Positions 1 through 8,846 of a stretch of 64,000 nucleotides of DNA are shown one piece after another. The position numbers and the translations under genes were made by a program. Source of the DNA: JAOUJD01 sp963811265 (GTDB taxonomy: Bacteria; Pseudomonadota; Gammaproteobacteria; Burkholderiales; Burkholderiaceae_F); the NCBI GenBank assembly GCA_963811265.1, contig CAWEQS010000008.1, positions 7,895-71,894 on the forward strand, given 5' to 3'. Within the stretch, counting starts at the first letter, position 1. Each line of letters begins with the position of its first letter. The notes beneath the pieces were generated by a model. That model was not told where the DNA came from and did no database searches. It saw nothing but the letters and a program-made list of their open reading frames with translations.

Positions 1-195
1 GACGCGCAGTGCGGGCAGGTGTACTGGAAGAACTCCAGCACCTCGATCTTGTTGCCGCTTTCGGTGGGCTGCGGCGGCTTGACGAGCGTGAAGTCCTTCA
101 CCTCCTGGGGCGTGCGTGCCCTGCGCATGCGCCAGGCAGGGGGCGAGGGCGGCGGCGATCAGAAGGTGGCGGCGGCGTGGCGACAGGCTCGACAT
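1..195 (-). CDS. dsbA: DsbA-family thiol:disulfide oxidoreductase, N-terminal part, frameshifted
   Basis: The gene runs off the left edge. The ATG at 195 opens a signal peptide with an arginine-rich start, a hydrophobic core and an A-H-A cleavage site. The mature protein is in another frame: it reads RTPQEVKDFTLVKPPQPTES and then EFFQYTCPHC, the redox-active CPHC site of DsbA. Removing one base from the CCC run at 119-121 joins signal and mature parts as AHAQARTPQEV, so a one-base insertion is visible here. DsbA oxidises periplasmic thiols to disulfides. It lies downstream of argS and the SPOR gene on the same strand, a common betaproteobacterial order. The insertion is probably a consensus error. 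Confidence 0.8.
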   Translation of the reverse strand, partial: MSSLSPRRRHLLIAAALAPCLAHAQGTHAPGGEGLHARQAAAAHRKRQQDRGAGVLPVHLPALRV

Positions 196-308
196 GCGTG
201 TTCTCTCCGGAGGGGGTCTTCGTTACAACGCAATTCTGACAGGCGCGGATGACCGGGGTTCGCCCGGGGGGCTGGGGTTCACCCGGGGGCGGCGGCCCGG
301 CGGCGCGC

Positions 309-863
309 TTACTTAAGCCGGATCAACTGAACGTCGATGCTGTTTTCCGCCATCGTCTTGCGGATCCGGTTGACGTCCTCGATGTTGCCGTAGGGTCCCA
401 GGCGCACGCGGTACAGCGTGGCGCCGCCCTGCTCGAGCGGGAAGATCTTGGAGTCGAAGCCGAGCAGCGCGAGGCGGGCGCGCATGGCCTCTGCTTCGTC
501 GTGCGAGCGGAACGCTCCGGCCTGCAGCAGGAAGCGCGAACCATCGTCGGCGACCGCCGGGGCGGCGCCCTTCTCGGCGGGCGGGGGCGCGGCTTTCGGG
601 TCCGTCGCCGCATCGACCTTCGGCGCCGACGCGGCCGGGGCCGCGCCCTTGGCGTTGGGGGCCGGCGCATACAGCGGCTTGTTCGGGTCGCCGGCGGCGG
701 CCGGATCGACCGACTCGCTGGCCGGCTTCACCTTGGATACGAACGGAACCGGCGCCTTCGTGATGTAGAGCGCGACCGCGACGGCGATGCCGAGCCCGAG
801 CACCAGCCCGAGGATGAGGCCGAGCAAGGTGCCGCCGCGCTGCGAGTTCGAGGAAGACGTCAT
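309..863 (-). CDS. SPOR-domain membrane protein (FtsN/DedD-like)
   Basis: 184 aa. A short cytoplasmic N-terminus is followed by one transmembrane helix (about residues 10-34), a Pro/Ala-rich linker (about 35-105) and a C-terminal SPOR domain (about 108-184) that starts LLQAGAFRSHDEAEAMRARL. This is the layout of FtsN/DedD-type proteins: SPOR domains bind denuded septal peptidoglycan and place the protein at the division site. It lies between argS and dsbA, all on the minus strand. Which paralogue it is (FtsN itself or another SPOR protein) cannot be settled from the sequence alone. Confidence 0.85.
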   Translation of the reverse strand: MTSSSNSQRGGTLLGLILGLVLGLGIAVAVALYITKAPVPFVSKVKPASESVDPAAAGDPNKPLYAPAPNAKGAAPAASAPKVDAATDPKAAPPPAEKGAAPAVADDGSRFLLQAGAFRSHDEAEAMRARLALLGFDSKIFPLEQGGATLYRVRLGPYGNIEDVNRIRKTMAENSIDVQLIRLK

Positions 864-964
864 CCGCGCCAGTTTACTTGGGACAGGTTCCGCGACGCCG
901 GTCGCGTGACTCGTTCACGCGAGCCTCCATGCGGCCGGATGACCGTTCGCGCACGGCCGGACCA

Positions 965-2704
965 CTACATCTTCTCCGGCGCGGACACGCCCAGCAGCGC
1001 GAGCCCGTTGCGCAGCACCTGGCGCGTCGCGAGCAGCAGCGCCAGCCTCGCCTCGCGTGCGGCGGCCTCGTCGACGAGCACGCGCTCCGCGTTGTAGTAG
1101 CCGTGGAAGTCGGCCGCGAGATCCTTCAGGTAGAAGGCGAGCTGGTGCGGCGCGAGTTCGGTCGCCGCCGCGGCCAGCACCTCGGGGTATTCGGCGAGCC
1201 GGTTCATCAGGCCCTGTTCGCGCGCGCTCGTCAGCGGGGCGAGGTCGGACTTCAGCGCGGCCGCTTCGTCCGGCACGGCATGGCCCTTGTCGACCGCCTG
1301 CGCGAACACCGAGCAGATCCGCGCATGCGCGTACTGCACGTAGTAGACCGGGTTGTCCTCGCTCTGGGAGAGCGCGAGGTCGACGTCGAACACGAACTCC
1401 GTGTCCGCCTTGCGCAAGACCAGGAAGAAGCGCGTGGCGTCGCGCCCGACCCACTCGAGCAGGTCGTGCAGCGTCACGTAGGTGCCGGCGCGCTTGCTCA
1501 TCTTCACTTCCTCGCCGCCCTTCGTGACCCGCAGCATCTTGTGCAGCATGTAATCCGGGTAGCCCTTGGGCACCGCGACGCCGAGCGCCCTGCCCGCGGC
1601 CTGCAGGCCCGCGCGCACGCGCGCCACCGTGCCGTAGTGGTCGGTGCCCTGGATGTTGATGACCTTCTCGAAGCCGCGCTGGAACTTGGTGATGTGATAC
1701 GCGACGTCGGGCACGAAGTAGGTGTAGCTGCCGTCCGACTTCCGCATCACGCGGTCCTTGTCGTCGATCGCCGGGCCGCCCATGCCGCCGACGTCGCCGA
1801 TCTCCGTCGTCTTGAGCCACAGCGCGCCATCGGCCTCGAACGTCATGCCCGACTTCACCATCGCGTCGACCGCGGCCTCGACCTTGCCGTCGAGGTACAG
1901 CGACGACTCGAGGTAGTAGTTGTCGAAGGCGACGCCGAGCGCGGCGAGATCGCGGTCCTGTTCATTGCGCAGGCAGGCGATAGCGAAGCGCCGCACCGCG
2001 TCGATGTCCTCGGGATCGCCGCTCGCCGTCACCGGTTCGCCGTCGCGCGTGGGCACCGTGGCCCTGGCGAGGAACTCGCGCGCGATCTCGACGATGTATT
2101 CGCCTCGATAGCCGGCCTCGGGAAACTCGATCGCTTCGCCGAGCAGTTCGCGCGCGCGCGCCTGGACCGACAGCGCGAGGTTGGCGATCTGCACGCCGGC
2201 GTCGTTGTAGTAGAACTCGCGCGACACCTGCCAGCCCTGCGCCCCGAGCAGGTTGGCGAGCGCGTCGCCGAGCGCCGCCTGGCGCGCGTGGCCCAGGTGC
2301 AGCGGACCGGTCGGATTGGCCGACACGAACTCCACCATCACGCGATGCCCGGCGTGTTCCGACGACGTTCCGAAGCAGTCGCGCTCGCGCAGCGCCTGCC
2401 GCACGACCTCGAGCTTGGCCGCCGGGGCGATGCGCAGGTTGATGAAGCCCGGTCCCGCGACCTCGGCCGATTCGATCAGGCCGGACGCCGCCGGGTTGAC
2501 CTTCAGCGCGTCGACGATCGCCGTGGCGACGTCGCGCGGGTTGCGCTTCAGGCCCTTCGCGATCTGCAGCGCCACGTTGGTCGCGATGTCGCCGTGGGCC
2601 GCGACCTTGGGCCGCTCCAGCACGACGTTCGCATCGGCGACGCCGAGCCCCGCGAGCGCCTGGCGGAGCAGGGCGATGACCTGGAGTTTCTGTTGGGCGA
2701 GCAT
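965..2704 (-). CDS. argS: arginyl-tRNA synthetase
   Basis: 579 aa from this start. Class I aminoacyl-tRNA synthetase that charges tRNA-Arg in the cytoplasm. Visible are the N-terminal tRNA-recognition segment, the HIGH-type motif in PTGPLHLGHARQAALGDAL, the KMSK-type motif VKMSKRAG, and the C-terminal DALR anticodon-binding region ending just before 965. Length is normal for the family. An ATG 33 bases upstream (2737) is also in frame and adds MPAAVSRQSPR; I prefer 2704 because homologues begin close to MLAQQKLQV. Neither start has a convincing Shine-Dalgarno sequence. Downstream lie the SPOR protein and dsbA. Confidence 0.95.
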   Translation of the reverse strand: MLAQQKLQVIALLRQALAGLGVADANVVLERPKVAAHGDIATNVALQIAKGLKRNPRDVATAIVDALKVNPAASGLIESAEVAGPGFINLRIAPAAKLEVVRQALRERDCFGTSSEHAGHRVMVEFVSANPTGPLHLGHARQAALGDALANLLGAQGWQVSREFYYNDAGVQIANLALSVQARARELLGEAIEFPEAGYRGEYIVEIAREFLARATVPTRDGEPVTASGDPEDIDAVRRFAIACLRNEQDRDLAALGVAFDNYYLESSLYLDGKVEAAVDAMVKSGMTFEADGALWLKTTEIGDVGGMGGPAIDDKDRVMRKSDGSYTYFVPDVAYHITKFQRGFEKVINIQGTDHYGTVARVRAGLQAAGRALGVAVPKGYPDYMLHKMLRVTKGGEEVKMSKRAGTYVTLHDLLEWVGRDATRFFLVLRKADTEFVFDVDLALSQSEDNPVYYVQYAHARICSVFAQAVDKGHAVPDEAAALKSDLAPLTSAREQGLMNRLAEYPEVLAAAATELAPHQLAFYLKDLAADFHGYYNAERVLVDEAAAREARLALLLATRQVLRNGLALLGVSAPEKM

Positions 2705-2802
2705 GCGCGGGGATTGCCGGGAAACGGCGGCGGGCAAAGGCGCGAATTCTACCGACCGGCGGCTTCCGGAGCGGCAGCACGACGTGGCCGAAGCGCGCCG
2801 GG

Positions 2803-3780
2803 TCAGGCGAGGACGAGCGTGTCCACCGCCGCGTCGCGCGCTTCCGGCGCGACCCAGCCGACGCCGAGGGCGTCGAGGACCGACTCCTCGGTCCTGCCGG
2901 CGACTTGCCGCGTGCCTTTGTAGAGGCCGTACTCGTTGAGCTTCAGCCCCTGGTCGATCGCGCGCTTGCGCAATTCGATGTTGAATGACTTCGGACCGGT
3001 GAAGTAGAGCAGCGCGGCGCCGAAGCTCTCGGCGGGGACCACGCGCAGGTCGACCTGCATTCCGCTGTCGAGCACGGCGCTCGCCCTTGTCGCGCCCTGG
3101 GCGAGGACCTCGCGGAAGCGCCGGAAGCCGGCGAAGTGGCGCGCGATCCCTTCGCCATCGGTCCCGACCGCGAGCAGGTCGATGTCGCCGACGGTCGGGC
3201 GCTGCCGGCGGATGCTGCCGGCCTCGACGACTTCGGCGACGCCCGGCGCGCGTCGCATGTGATCGAGCACCGCCCGGGCGTCGCGCTGCGCGATCGCGAG
3301 CGGCACGCGCTCCTTCTTGCCGCGATCGGTCGCCAGCGCGCGCAGGACGTGGGCCGTCGTCTTCGGGCCGAAGCCGCGCAGCGCCTGCATGCGGCCGCTC
3401 TGCGCGGCTTCCCGCAACTGCACGGGCGTGTGGATGTCGAGTTGTTCCGACAGCGCGCGCACGCGCTTCGGTCCCAGGCCGGGAATCCGCAGCAGCGAGG
3501 CCGTGCCGCGCGGCACGGCGCGCCGCAATTGCTGCAGCAGTTCGCAGTTGCCCGTGCGCGCGATCTCGTGGATCTTGGCGTCGAGGTCGGCGCCGACGCC
3601 GGCGAGCTTGCCGAGTTCCTCGCCGCGCGCAGCGCGTTCCGCGAACGCCGGGCCCTGCTGGTTCACCGTGCGCGCCGCGTTGCGATAGGCGCGGATCCGG
3701 AACGGGTTCTCGCCCTGCACCTCGAGCAGGTCGGCGATCTCCTCGAAGACGGCGGCGATGCGTGCGTTGCTGGCTGCCAT
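2803..3780 (-). CDS. Pol beta/PolX-type DNA polymerase, short form without PHP domain
   Basis: 325 aa. The N-terminus is the 8-kDa-like region (EIADLLEVQGENPFRIRAYR). Two helix-hairpin-helix segments follow (LAGVGADLDAKI near residue 59, LRIPGLGPKRVRALSEQ near 97). The nucleotidyltransferase core has the GS...RR...GDID signature at residues 188-201 (candidate metal ligands D199 and D201), a third Asp at D244 in QVDLRVV, and the template-binding segment TGPKSFNIELRKRA near 261. Bacterial PolX is usually about 570 aa with a C-terminal PHP 3'-5' exonuclease; here the reading frame ends after the polymerase thumb, so the PHP domain is absent. Likely role: gap-filling repair synthesis, inferred from family. 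Confidence 0.85.
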   Translation of the reverse strand: MAASNARIAAVFEEIADLLEVQGENPFRIRAYRNAARTVNQQGPAFAERAARGEELGKLAGVGADLDAKIHEIARTGNCELLQQLRRAVPRGTASLLRIPGLGPKRVRALSEQLDIHTPVQLREAAQSGRMQALRGFGPKTTAHVLRALATDRGKKERVPLAIAQRDARAVLDHMRRAPGVAEVVEAGSIRRQRPTVGDIDLLAVGTDGEGIARHFAGFRRFREVLAQGATRASAVLDSGMQVDLRVVPAESFGAALLYFTGPKSFNIELRKRAIDQGLKLNEYGLYKGTRQVAGRTEESVLDALGVGWVAPEARDAAVDTLVLA

Positions 3781-3803
3781 CGGTCCGGATCGAAGGGTGC
3801 GCG

Positions 3804-4268
3804 TCAGGACCGCAACCGCAGTTCCCTGGTGCGCTGCGCCCGCATCACGCCGACGAGGCCGTCGATTTCCTCGCCAAGCGCCTCGAGCAGGTTGTCGAGC
3901 GCGAGCATCCCGGTCAGCGCGCCATCGGGCCGCACGACAGGCAGCCGGCGCACGCCGCGCTCGCGCATGTGCGCCAGCGCGTCGAGCAGGTCATCTTCCT
4001 CCTCGACGACGGCCGGCTTCTCGCTCATCACGTCGCCCGCGGTCATCGTCGCCGGGTCGAGGCCGAACGCGACGACCTCGATGGCGATGTCGCGGTCGGT
4101 CAGCATGCCGACCGGAAACTCGGAGCCGTCGTTCTGTTCCACCACCACCAGGCAGCCGACGTGTTCGTCGTGCATCCGGCGGGCGCACGTGCCGATCGAC
4201 TCGTTGACGCGCGCCGTCACCGGCTCGTGTACTGCAATGTCCCTGATTTTCAGGCTCTGCGATCTCAT
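3804..4268 (-). CDS. CBS-pair domain protein
   Basis: 154 aa. It consists almost only of two CBS motifs: the first around VTARVNESIGTCARRMHDEH with VGMLTDRDIAIEVVAFGL, the second around TAGDVMSEKPAVVEEEDDLL with RRLPVVRPDGALTGMLALDN. CBS pairs bind adenosyl ligands and act as energy or redox sensors, either alone or controlling partners; the partner is not evident here. The frame is open upstream to 4409, but the ATG at 4268 is preceded by AGGAG at a good distance and matches where the family begins, so I chose it. Confidence 0.9.
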   Translation of the reverse strand: MRSQSLKIRDIAVHEPVTARVNESIGTCARRMHDEHVGCLVVVEQNDGSEFPVGMLTDRDIAIEVVAFGLDPATMTAGDVMSEKPAVVEEEDDLLDALAHMRERGVRRLPVVRPDGALTGMLALDNLLEALGEEIDGLVGVMRAQRTRELRLRS

Positions 4269-4333
4269 GGGAGGGTCTCCTGGGTTCTTCGACGCTGGTA
4301 GATTCAGGCTAGGGAGTGCGACGGTCGTTTCCC

Positions 4334-4345
4334 TGACCGCGGTCA
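4334..4345. promoter_or_regulatory. 12-bp perfect palindrome in a divergent intergenic region
   Basis: TGACCGCGGTCA is self-complementary over 12 bases. It lies between the start of the CBS-pair gene (4268, minus) and the start of the secreted protein gene (4449, plus), where both promoters must be. A role as a regulator binding site is inference only. Confidence 0.35.
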
Positions 4346-4448
4346 AAGGGGTGCCCTTCACCGCATTTGCGTGACGGAAGGCGGCTGCGGGCCTGTCGAG
4401 ACTGGCCAAGTTGGTCTAAAAAGCGAAATCGTGTCGTCGGAGGGCAGC

Positions 4449-5761
4449 ATGAAGAACCGGAACCGCTCGTTGCTCGGAATAGGCATGGCGCTCGCGGCTG
4501 GCGTGGCAGGTGCGCAGGCGGGCAAGGGCCCGACCCAGGTCGTGAAGCCGCCGGTGTCGCAGGCGTGGATCGACGTCGCGACGTTCTCGGGGTTCGGCAT
4601 GCCGGGCATGGGGGGTGGCCCGGGGGCCAGCCCGATGTCGATGATGGGAGGGATGTTCGGCGGCGGGCAGGGCGCGAAGAACACGTTCGGCAACACGCAG
4701 ACGAGCTCGGCCGGGCGCTGGGTCGACGTCACGCTCTACACCAGCCGCAACCCGTCGCTGGCCGAGGCGCTGCAGGCCGTGCCGGCGGGCACGCAACTCG
4801 CACCGACGCTGAAACTGGTCTCGCCGAAGATCGACAAGCCGGCGCCGGCGCCCACCGACGAGCGGTCGTGCCGCACGAGTACGAGCGACCCAAGGGCAAG
4901 ATGTACCTGTACTGGGGCTGCGGCGAAACGGTGCGCGCGGGCCAGCCGCGCGTGCTCGACATGGCGACCGCGAAGCCGGAGGAGTACGGCAAGTTCTTCG
5001 TGTCCCGCCGTGCCACGCAGCGCGGCGCGCACAGCGCCGCGGGGCGGCCGCTGTGGCCGAACGAACCGGACTCGCGCATGGTTCCGCCGAACGCCTCGCT
5101 CGTCGGCGAGCACGCGTTCACCGGGCAGGGCGTGCCGGAAGGCTTCAGGTTCGGCATTCCCGCGGCGCAGGACATCATGCCGGAGGTCGCGCTGAAGCAG
5201 ACCGACGCCGGCGGGTCCACCCAGCTCGAATGGGCGGCGTTGCCCACCGCGCGCGCGTACTTCATCGCCGCGATGGGGGCGAAGGGCGGGATGGGCGGTG
5301 GCTCGGACCCGGAGATGGTGTTCTGGACGTCCAGCGAGGTGCCGGAGACCGGTTCGGGCCTGGTGGACTACCAGACCAACCCGGCGGTCGATCGCTGGCT
5401 GCAGGAAAAGGTGCTGCTCGCGCCGACGGTCACCCGCTGCGCCGTGCCGAAAGGCATCTTCGGCGAAGGCGGCGGGGCGATGCTGCGGATGATCGCCTAT
5501 GGAAACGAACTCAATCTCGCCCACCCGCCGCGGCCCACGGATCCCAAGATTGCGTGGGAGCCGGAGTGGGCGGTGAAGGTGCGCGTGAAGAGCGTCGCGA
5601 ACGCGATGCTAGGGATGGACACGAGCGAGATGCAGCGCCGCTCCGGCGGTCGATCGCAGCCTCAGGCGCAGGACCCGGCCCCGCCCACCGCCGCCGAGAA
5701 GAAGCAGGAGGAGAAGCTGCCCGATCCGGTCAACATCCTGCGGGGCATCCTCGGGCGGTGA
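4449..5761 (+). CDS. secreted protein of unknown function, Met/Gly-rich N-terminus, frameshifted
   Basis: I do not recognise a family. The ATG at 4449 follows a strong GGAGG. The product has a signal peptide ending AGVAGAQA, then a Met/Gly-rich stretch (GFGMPGMGGGPGASPMSMMG), then a conserved-looking region containing RWVDVTLYTSRNPSLAEAL. Near 4863-4866 the frame changes; the continuation HEYERPKGKMYLYWGCGE runs to 5761 and ends in a charged tail before DPVNILRGILGR. Adding one base restores PTDEPVVPHEYERP, so a one-base deletion is likely. The rejoined protein would be about 437 aa and periplasmic or exported. No operon partner is evident. Confidence 0.7.
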
Positions 5762-5825
5762 ACCGGCACGGTCGAACCGAAGCGGCGCGCCGGACAGGCG
5801 CGCCCTGCGCTCAGAAACCGGCGTG

Positions 5826-6488
5826 ATGGAACGCAGCGAACTCGACCACATCGTCATTGCCGCGGCATCGCTTGACGCCGGTGTGGCGTGGGTCGAGCAG
5901 CATCTGGGAGCGAAGCCCATCCCCGGTGGTCAGCACGTCGCCATGGGCACGCACAACGCGCTGCTGCGTCTCGGCCCGCGCTGCTACCTGGAGGTGATCG
6001 CGATCGACCCGGCCGGGCAGGCGCCGACCCGTCCGCGCTGGTTTTCGCTCGACGAGCCCGAGATGCGGGCTCGCCTTGCGGTCGCCCCCGCGCTGATCAC
6101 CTGGGTGGTTCGCACGCCCTCGCTTGCTGGCGCCTGCGCCCGCGTGCCCGACCTCGGTGAAATCATGCCGATGACGCGCAACGCGTTCCGCTGGAAGATC
6201 TCCGTGCCCGAGAGCGGATCGCTCGCGTGGGGCGGCGTCCTGCCGACGGCGATCCAGTGGGAGGCGGGCGACGACGGTGTCGTCCATCACCCGTGCGATG
6301 TGCTCCCCGGCAGCGGGTGCGAACTGGTGTCGCTGCAGTTGTCGCATCCGGCCGCGGTGCTCGGCACCAGCGGCATCGTCGCGCTGTTCCGCGAACTGAA
6401 GATCGCGGGGCCGGTCGACCTGAAGTCGGGACCGAAGAGCCTCGCTGCCGTGATTCGCTCGCCGCGCGGCGAGGTGGTGCTCGGCTGA
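5826..6488 (+). CDS. VOC-superfamily protein (glyoxalase-like domain)
   Basis: 220 aa. It starts ERSELDHIVIAAASLDAGVA, the opening beta-alpha unit typical of the Glyoxalase_3-like group, with GTHNALLRLGPRCYLEVIAI as the next conserved block. The two-module fold is clear but the substrate is not: members include isomerases, dioxygenases and uncharacterised proteins. A GTG codon directly upstream (5823) is in frame; I use the ATG. The gene ends ten bases before the convergent asparaginase gene. Confidence 0.8.
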   Translation: MERSELDHIVIAAASLDAGVAWVEQHLGAKPIPGGQHVAMGTHNALLRLGPRCYLEVIAIDPAGQAPTRPRWFSLDEPEMRARLAVAPALITWVVRTPSLAGACARVPDLGEIMPMTRNAFRWKISVPESGSLAWGGVLPTAIQWEAGDDGVVHHPCDVLPGSGCELVSLQLSHPAAVLGTSGIVALFRELKIAGPVDLKSGPKSLAAVIRSPRGEVVLG

Positions 6489-6497
6489 CTCCGCGCG

Positions 6498-7490
6498 TCA
6501 GGCGCTGCGCAGCTTGAACACCGGCACCACTCCGCCGGTTTCGATGCCCCGATAGTTGCGGATCGGCGGGCAGTCGTAGGTGGCGAGTGGAGTTCCGCTC
6601 GGATCGTCGAGCAGGCCGAGCTGCTCCAGCGCGGCCACGGTCGCGGCGTGCAGCGCGCGCGGGTTGCCGTCGGCGATGCGGATCGCGATTCCCATGCCCT
6701 CGGATTGCACGCCGATCGCCTGCATGCCATCGGCGCCCGCCTTGCTGACCCAGTCGCCCGCGCCGGTCTGCATGATGGCGAGGTCCATCCGGCGCGTGCC
6801 CGACACGAGATCCGGGTGACGGGACATCGCGAAGAAGAGCGCTCGCAGCTCGGGCGTGTCGCCCGTCGCCATCCGGGCGTAGGTCTGAGCCAGCCGCTTC
6901 AGCGGCATCGCGCAGTTCGGCGCGCTGCAGCCGTCGATGCCCCACGCGAGGGTGTCGCCGTTGGTGAAGCGCGCAACCGTGGTCCGGATGCGCTGCTGCA
7001 GGGGGTGGCCGGGATCGAGGTAAGTCTCGAACGGGTGCCCGTGCAGGCGGCAGTACGCGAGGAAGCCCGCGTGCTTGCCCGAGCAGTTGTGGTGCAGCGG
7101 CGACCACTGCGCGCCGGCCGGTGGCGTCGTCTCGGTGGCGGTGAAGAAGCTCGGCGCGTGGCAGCCGCACTGCAGCTGCGACACGTCGGCGCCGGCTTTC
7201 GCCAGGATGCGCTGGACGATGGCGACGTGCATCGATTCACCGCTGTGGCTCGCGCACATCAGCGCCAGCTCGTGCGACGTGAAACCGTAGCGCTCCATGC
7301 CGCCGTCCTCGACGAACGGCAGCGCCTGCAGCGGCTTCAGGGCCGAGCGGGTGAAATTGAGCGAGTCGGGATCCCCGACGGCCGTGATCAGCCGGCCGGA
7401 CGGATCGGTGACGGCGATCGACCCGTAGTGCACGCACTCCGTGGTGCCGCCGCGGGTGGTTTCGACCAGCGGGACGTGGCGCGGAATCAC
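6498..7490 (-). CDS. L-asparaginase, Rhizobium AnsA-type (class 3)
   Basis: 330 aa. This Asparaginase_II family hydrolyses asparagine to aspartate and ammonia and is unrelated to the E. coli enzymes. Visible signatures are the Ser-x-x-Lys pair in SALKPLQALP, the ALMCASHSGE block, NCSGKHAGFLAYC (family Cys and Lys) and WGIDGCSAPNCAMPL (third conserved Cys). An open frame extends upstream to 7571 but would overlap the ferritin-like gene; the GTG at 7490 gives IPRHVPLVETTRGG, where homologues start, and leaves 34 bases between genes. It is the last gene of the minus-strand cluster that begins near 17.6 kb, though it may have its own transcript. Confidence 0.9.
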   Translation of the reverse strand: MIPRHVPLVETTRGGTTECVHYGSIAVTDPSGRLITAVGDPDSLNFTRSALKPLQALPFVEDGGMERYGFTSHELALMCASHSGESMHVAIVQRILAKAGADVSQLQCGCHAPSFFTATETTPPAGAQWSPLHHNCSGKHAGFLAYCRLHGHPFETYLDPGHPLQQRIRTTVARFTNGDTLAWGIDGCSAPNCAMPLKRLAQTYARMATGDTPELRALFFAMSRHPDLVSGTRRMDLAIMQTGAGDWVSKAGADGMQAIGVQSEGMGIAIRIADGNPRALHAATVAALEQLGLLDDPSGTPLATYDCPPIRNYRGIETGGVVPVFKLRSA

Positions 7491-7524
7491 CGGGCGACTC
7501 CGCGCGACGGAGCGGCGGGCGAGT

Positions 7525-8394
7525 TCAGGCCGACTGCGGCGCTGCGCCACCGGACTGCAGGCGCGCGGCAATCTCCTTGCGATACCGATTCAGATCCTGG
7601 ACTGAATTGAACGTGCGCTCGAACAGCAGCGACAGGTTGTGCAGGATCCTCTCGACGACCTTGGTCTCCCATTCTTTGTCGAACCGTATTTGTTCGTCGA
7701 GCCAGCGCTCGAGCCAGCCCGGATCGGGGAGGCGCGATTGTACGGTGTCATTCGGGAAAAGCGACTGGTTGACGTGGAGATTGGTCGGGTGCAGCGCCTT
7801 GTCCGTGCGGCGGGCCGAGGCCATCAGGACGCCGATCTTGGCGAACGCCGCCCGGGCCTGGTCGCCCACCTCGCCGAGGTACTTCTTCATGTAGCGCAGG
7901 TAGGCGCCGCCGTGGCGCGCCTCGTCCTGCGACAGGAGCCGGTAGACCGCCTTGATCACCGGTTCCGTGTGCCACTCGGCGGCCCGGCGGTACCAGTGGT
8001 TCAGCCGGATCTCGCCGCAGAAGTGCAGCATCAGGGTCTCGAGCCGCGGCGCCGGGTCGAACTCGAAGCGGACGGCATGCAGTTCTTCCTCGGTCGGCAC
8101 GAGCTCGGGCCGGAAGCGCCGCAGGTACTCCATCAGCACCAGCGCGTGCTTCTGCTCCTCGAAGAACCACACGGACATGAACGCAGAGAAGTCCGAGTCG
8201 CCGCGGTTGTCGCGGAGGAACATCTCCGTGGCCGGCAGCGCGGACCACTCGGTGATGGCGTTCATCTTGATCGTGCGCGCCTGGTCGTCGCTGAGCAGGC
8301 TGGCGTCGAACTTGTCCCACGGAACGTCCTTCTCCATGTTCCAGCGGACGGATTCGAGCGACCGGAACAGGTCCGGGTAGAGAAGCGAGGCCAT
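7525..8394 (-). CDS. ferritin-like di-iron protein (acyl-ACP desaturase-like)
   Basis: 289 aa, mostly helical. It carries two di-iron half-motifs: FFEEQKHALVLMEYL and LLSQDEARHGGAYLRYMKKY, with additional acidic residues near TEWSALPATEMF and HFCGEIRLNHWYRR. This is the four-helix ferritin-like fold of soluble acyl-ACP desaturases and related oxygenases. Position directly downstream of the NTF2-like/SDR/Cfa-like genes fits a role in fatty-acid oxidation chemistry, but that is inference; the general label ferritin-like is the safe one. Confidence 0.75.
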   Translation of the reverse strand: MASLLYPDLFRSLESVRWNMEKDVPWDKFDASLLSDDQARTIKMNAITEWSALPATEMFLRDNRGDSDFSAFMSVWFFEEQKHALVLMEYLRRFRPELVPTEEELHAVRFEFDPAPRLETLMLHFCGEIRLNHWYRRAAEWHTEPVIKAVYRLLSQDEARHGGAYLRYMKKYLGEVGDQARAAFAKIGVLMASARRTDKALHPTNLHVNQSLFPNDTVQSRLPDPGWLERWLDEQIRFDKEWETKVVERILHNLSLLFERTFNSVQDLNRYRKEIAARLQSGGAAPQSA

Positions 8395-8408
8395 GACGGT
8401 TTCCTTCG

Positions 8409-8846
8409 TTAGTGCCGGGCGCGACGCTTCAGCCAGCGCATCAGGGAGCCAACTACCGGCAGCTTTTCGTAGAGCTCTTCGGCCGCGTCCCAGTAGTCCC
8501 GGTGCAGGGCGACGCGACCGTCAACCGAGAACTGTATATGAGTCGCTCCCCGGATGGTCTGCTCCCGGTTTGCGTCGCCTTTGAAGCAGAAAACGAAGTC
8601 CCAGGCGAGGAAGGCGTCGTCGCCCTGGCCGAAGCTTCGGGTGACCACGAAGCGCGGCCGGTCGACCTGCCGGTACATCCCGGCGAAGATCGCCCGGATG
8701 GCCGGCACGCCGGTGACTTCGTTGAACGGGTCCTTGAAGCGGGCATCGGGCGCGTAGTACTGGTCCAGGCGCTCCAGCGCGGCGGGCGTCAGCGACTCGA
8801 AGAACTCCTTCAGCCGTGCGACGCGCGGGTCGTCCATCGCAGTCAC
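8409..8846 (-). CDS. NTF2-like (SnoaL-type) protein
   Basis: 145 aa. A compact NTF2-like cone: RLKEFFESLTPAALERLDQY, YAPDARFKDPFNEV and a C-terminal sheet with HRDYWDAAEELYEKLPVVGS. Such proteins occur as small enzymes or accessory proteins. It starts with GTG at 8846, which overlaps the TGA stop of the upstream SDR gene by four bases, so translation is probably coupled; an ATG nine bases further in (8837) is the alternative. The same NTF2-SDR-DUF3833-Cfa-DUF1365-flavoprotein association recurs in many proteobacteria. Confidence 0.85.
   Translation of the reverse strand: MTAMDDPRVARLKEFFESLTPAALERLDQYYAPDARFKDPFNEVTGVPAIRAIFAGMYRQVDRPRFVVTRSFGQGDDAFLAWDFVFCFKGDANREQTIRGATHIQFSVDGRVALHRDYWDAAEELYEKLPVVGSLMRWLKRRARH

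Noticed and set aside
3804..4409. Longer start for the CBS-pair gene at 4409
   Set aside because: The 47 extra residues look non-coding and the ATG at 4268 has AGGAG in front.
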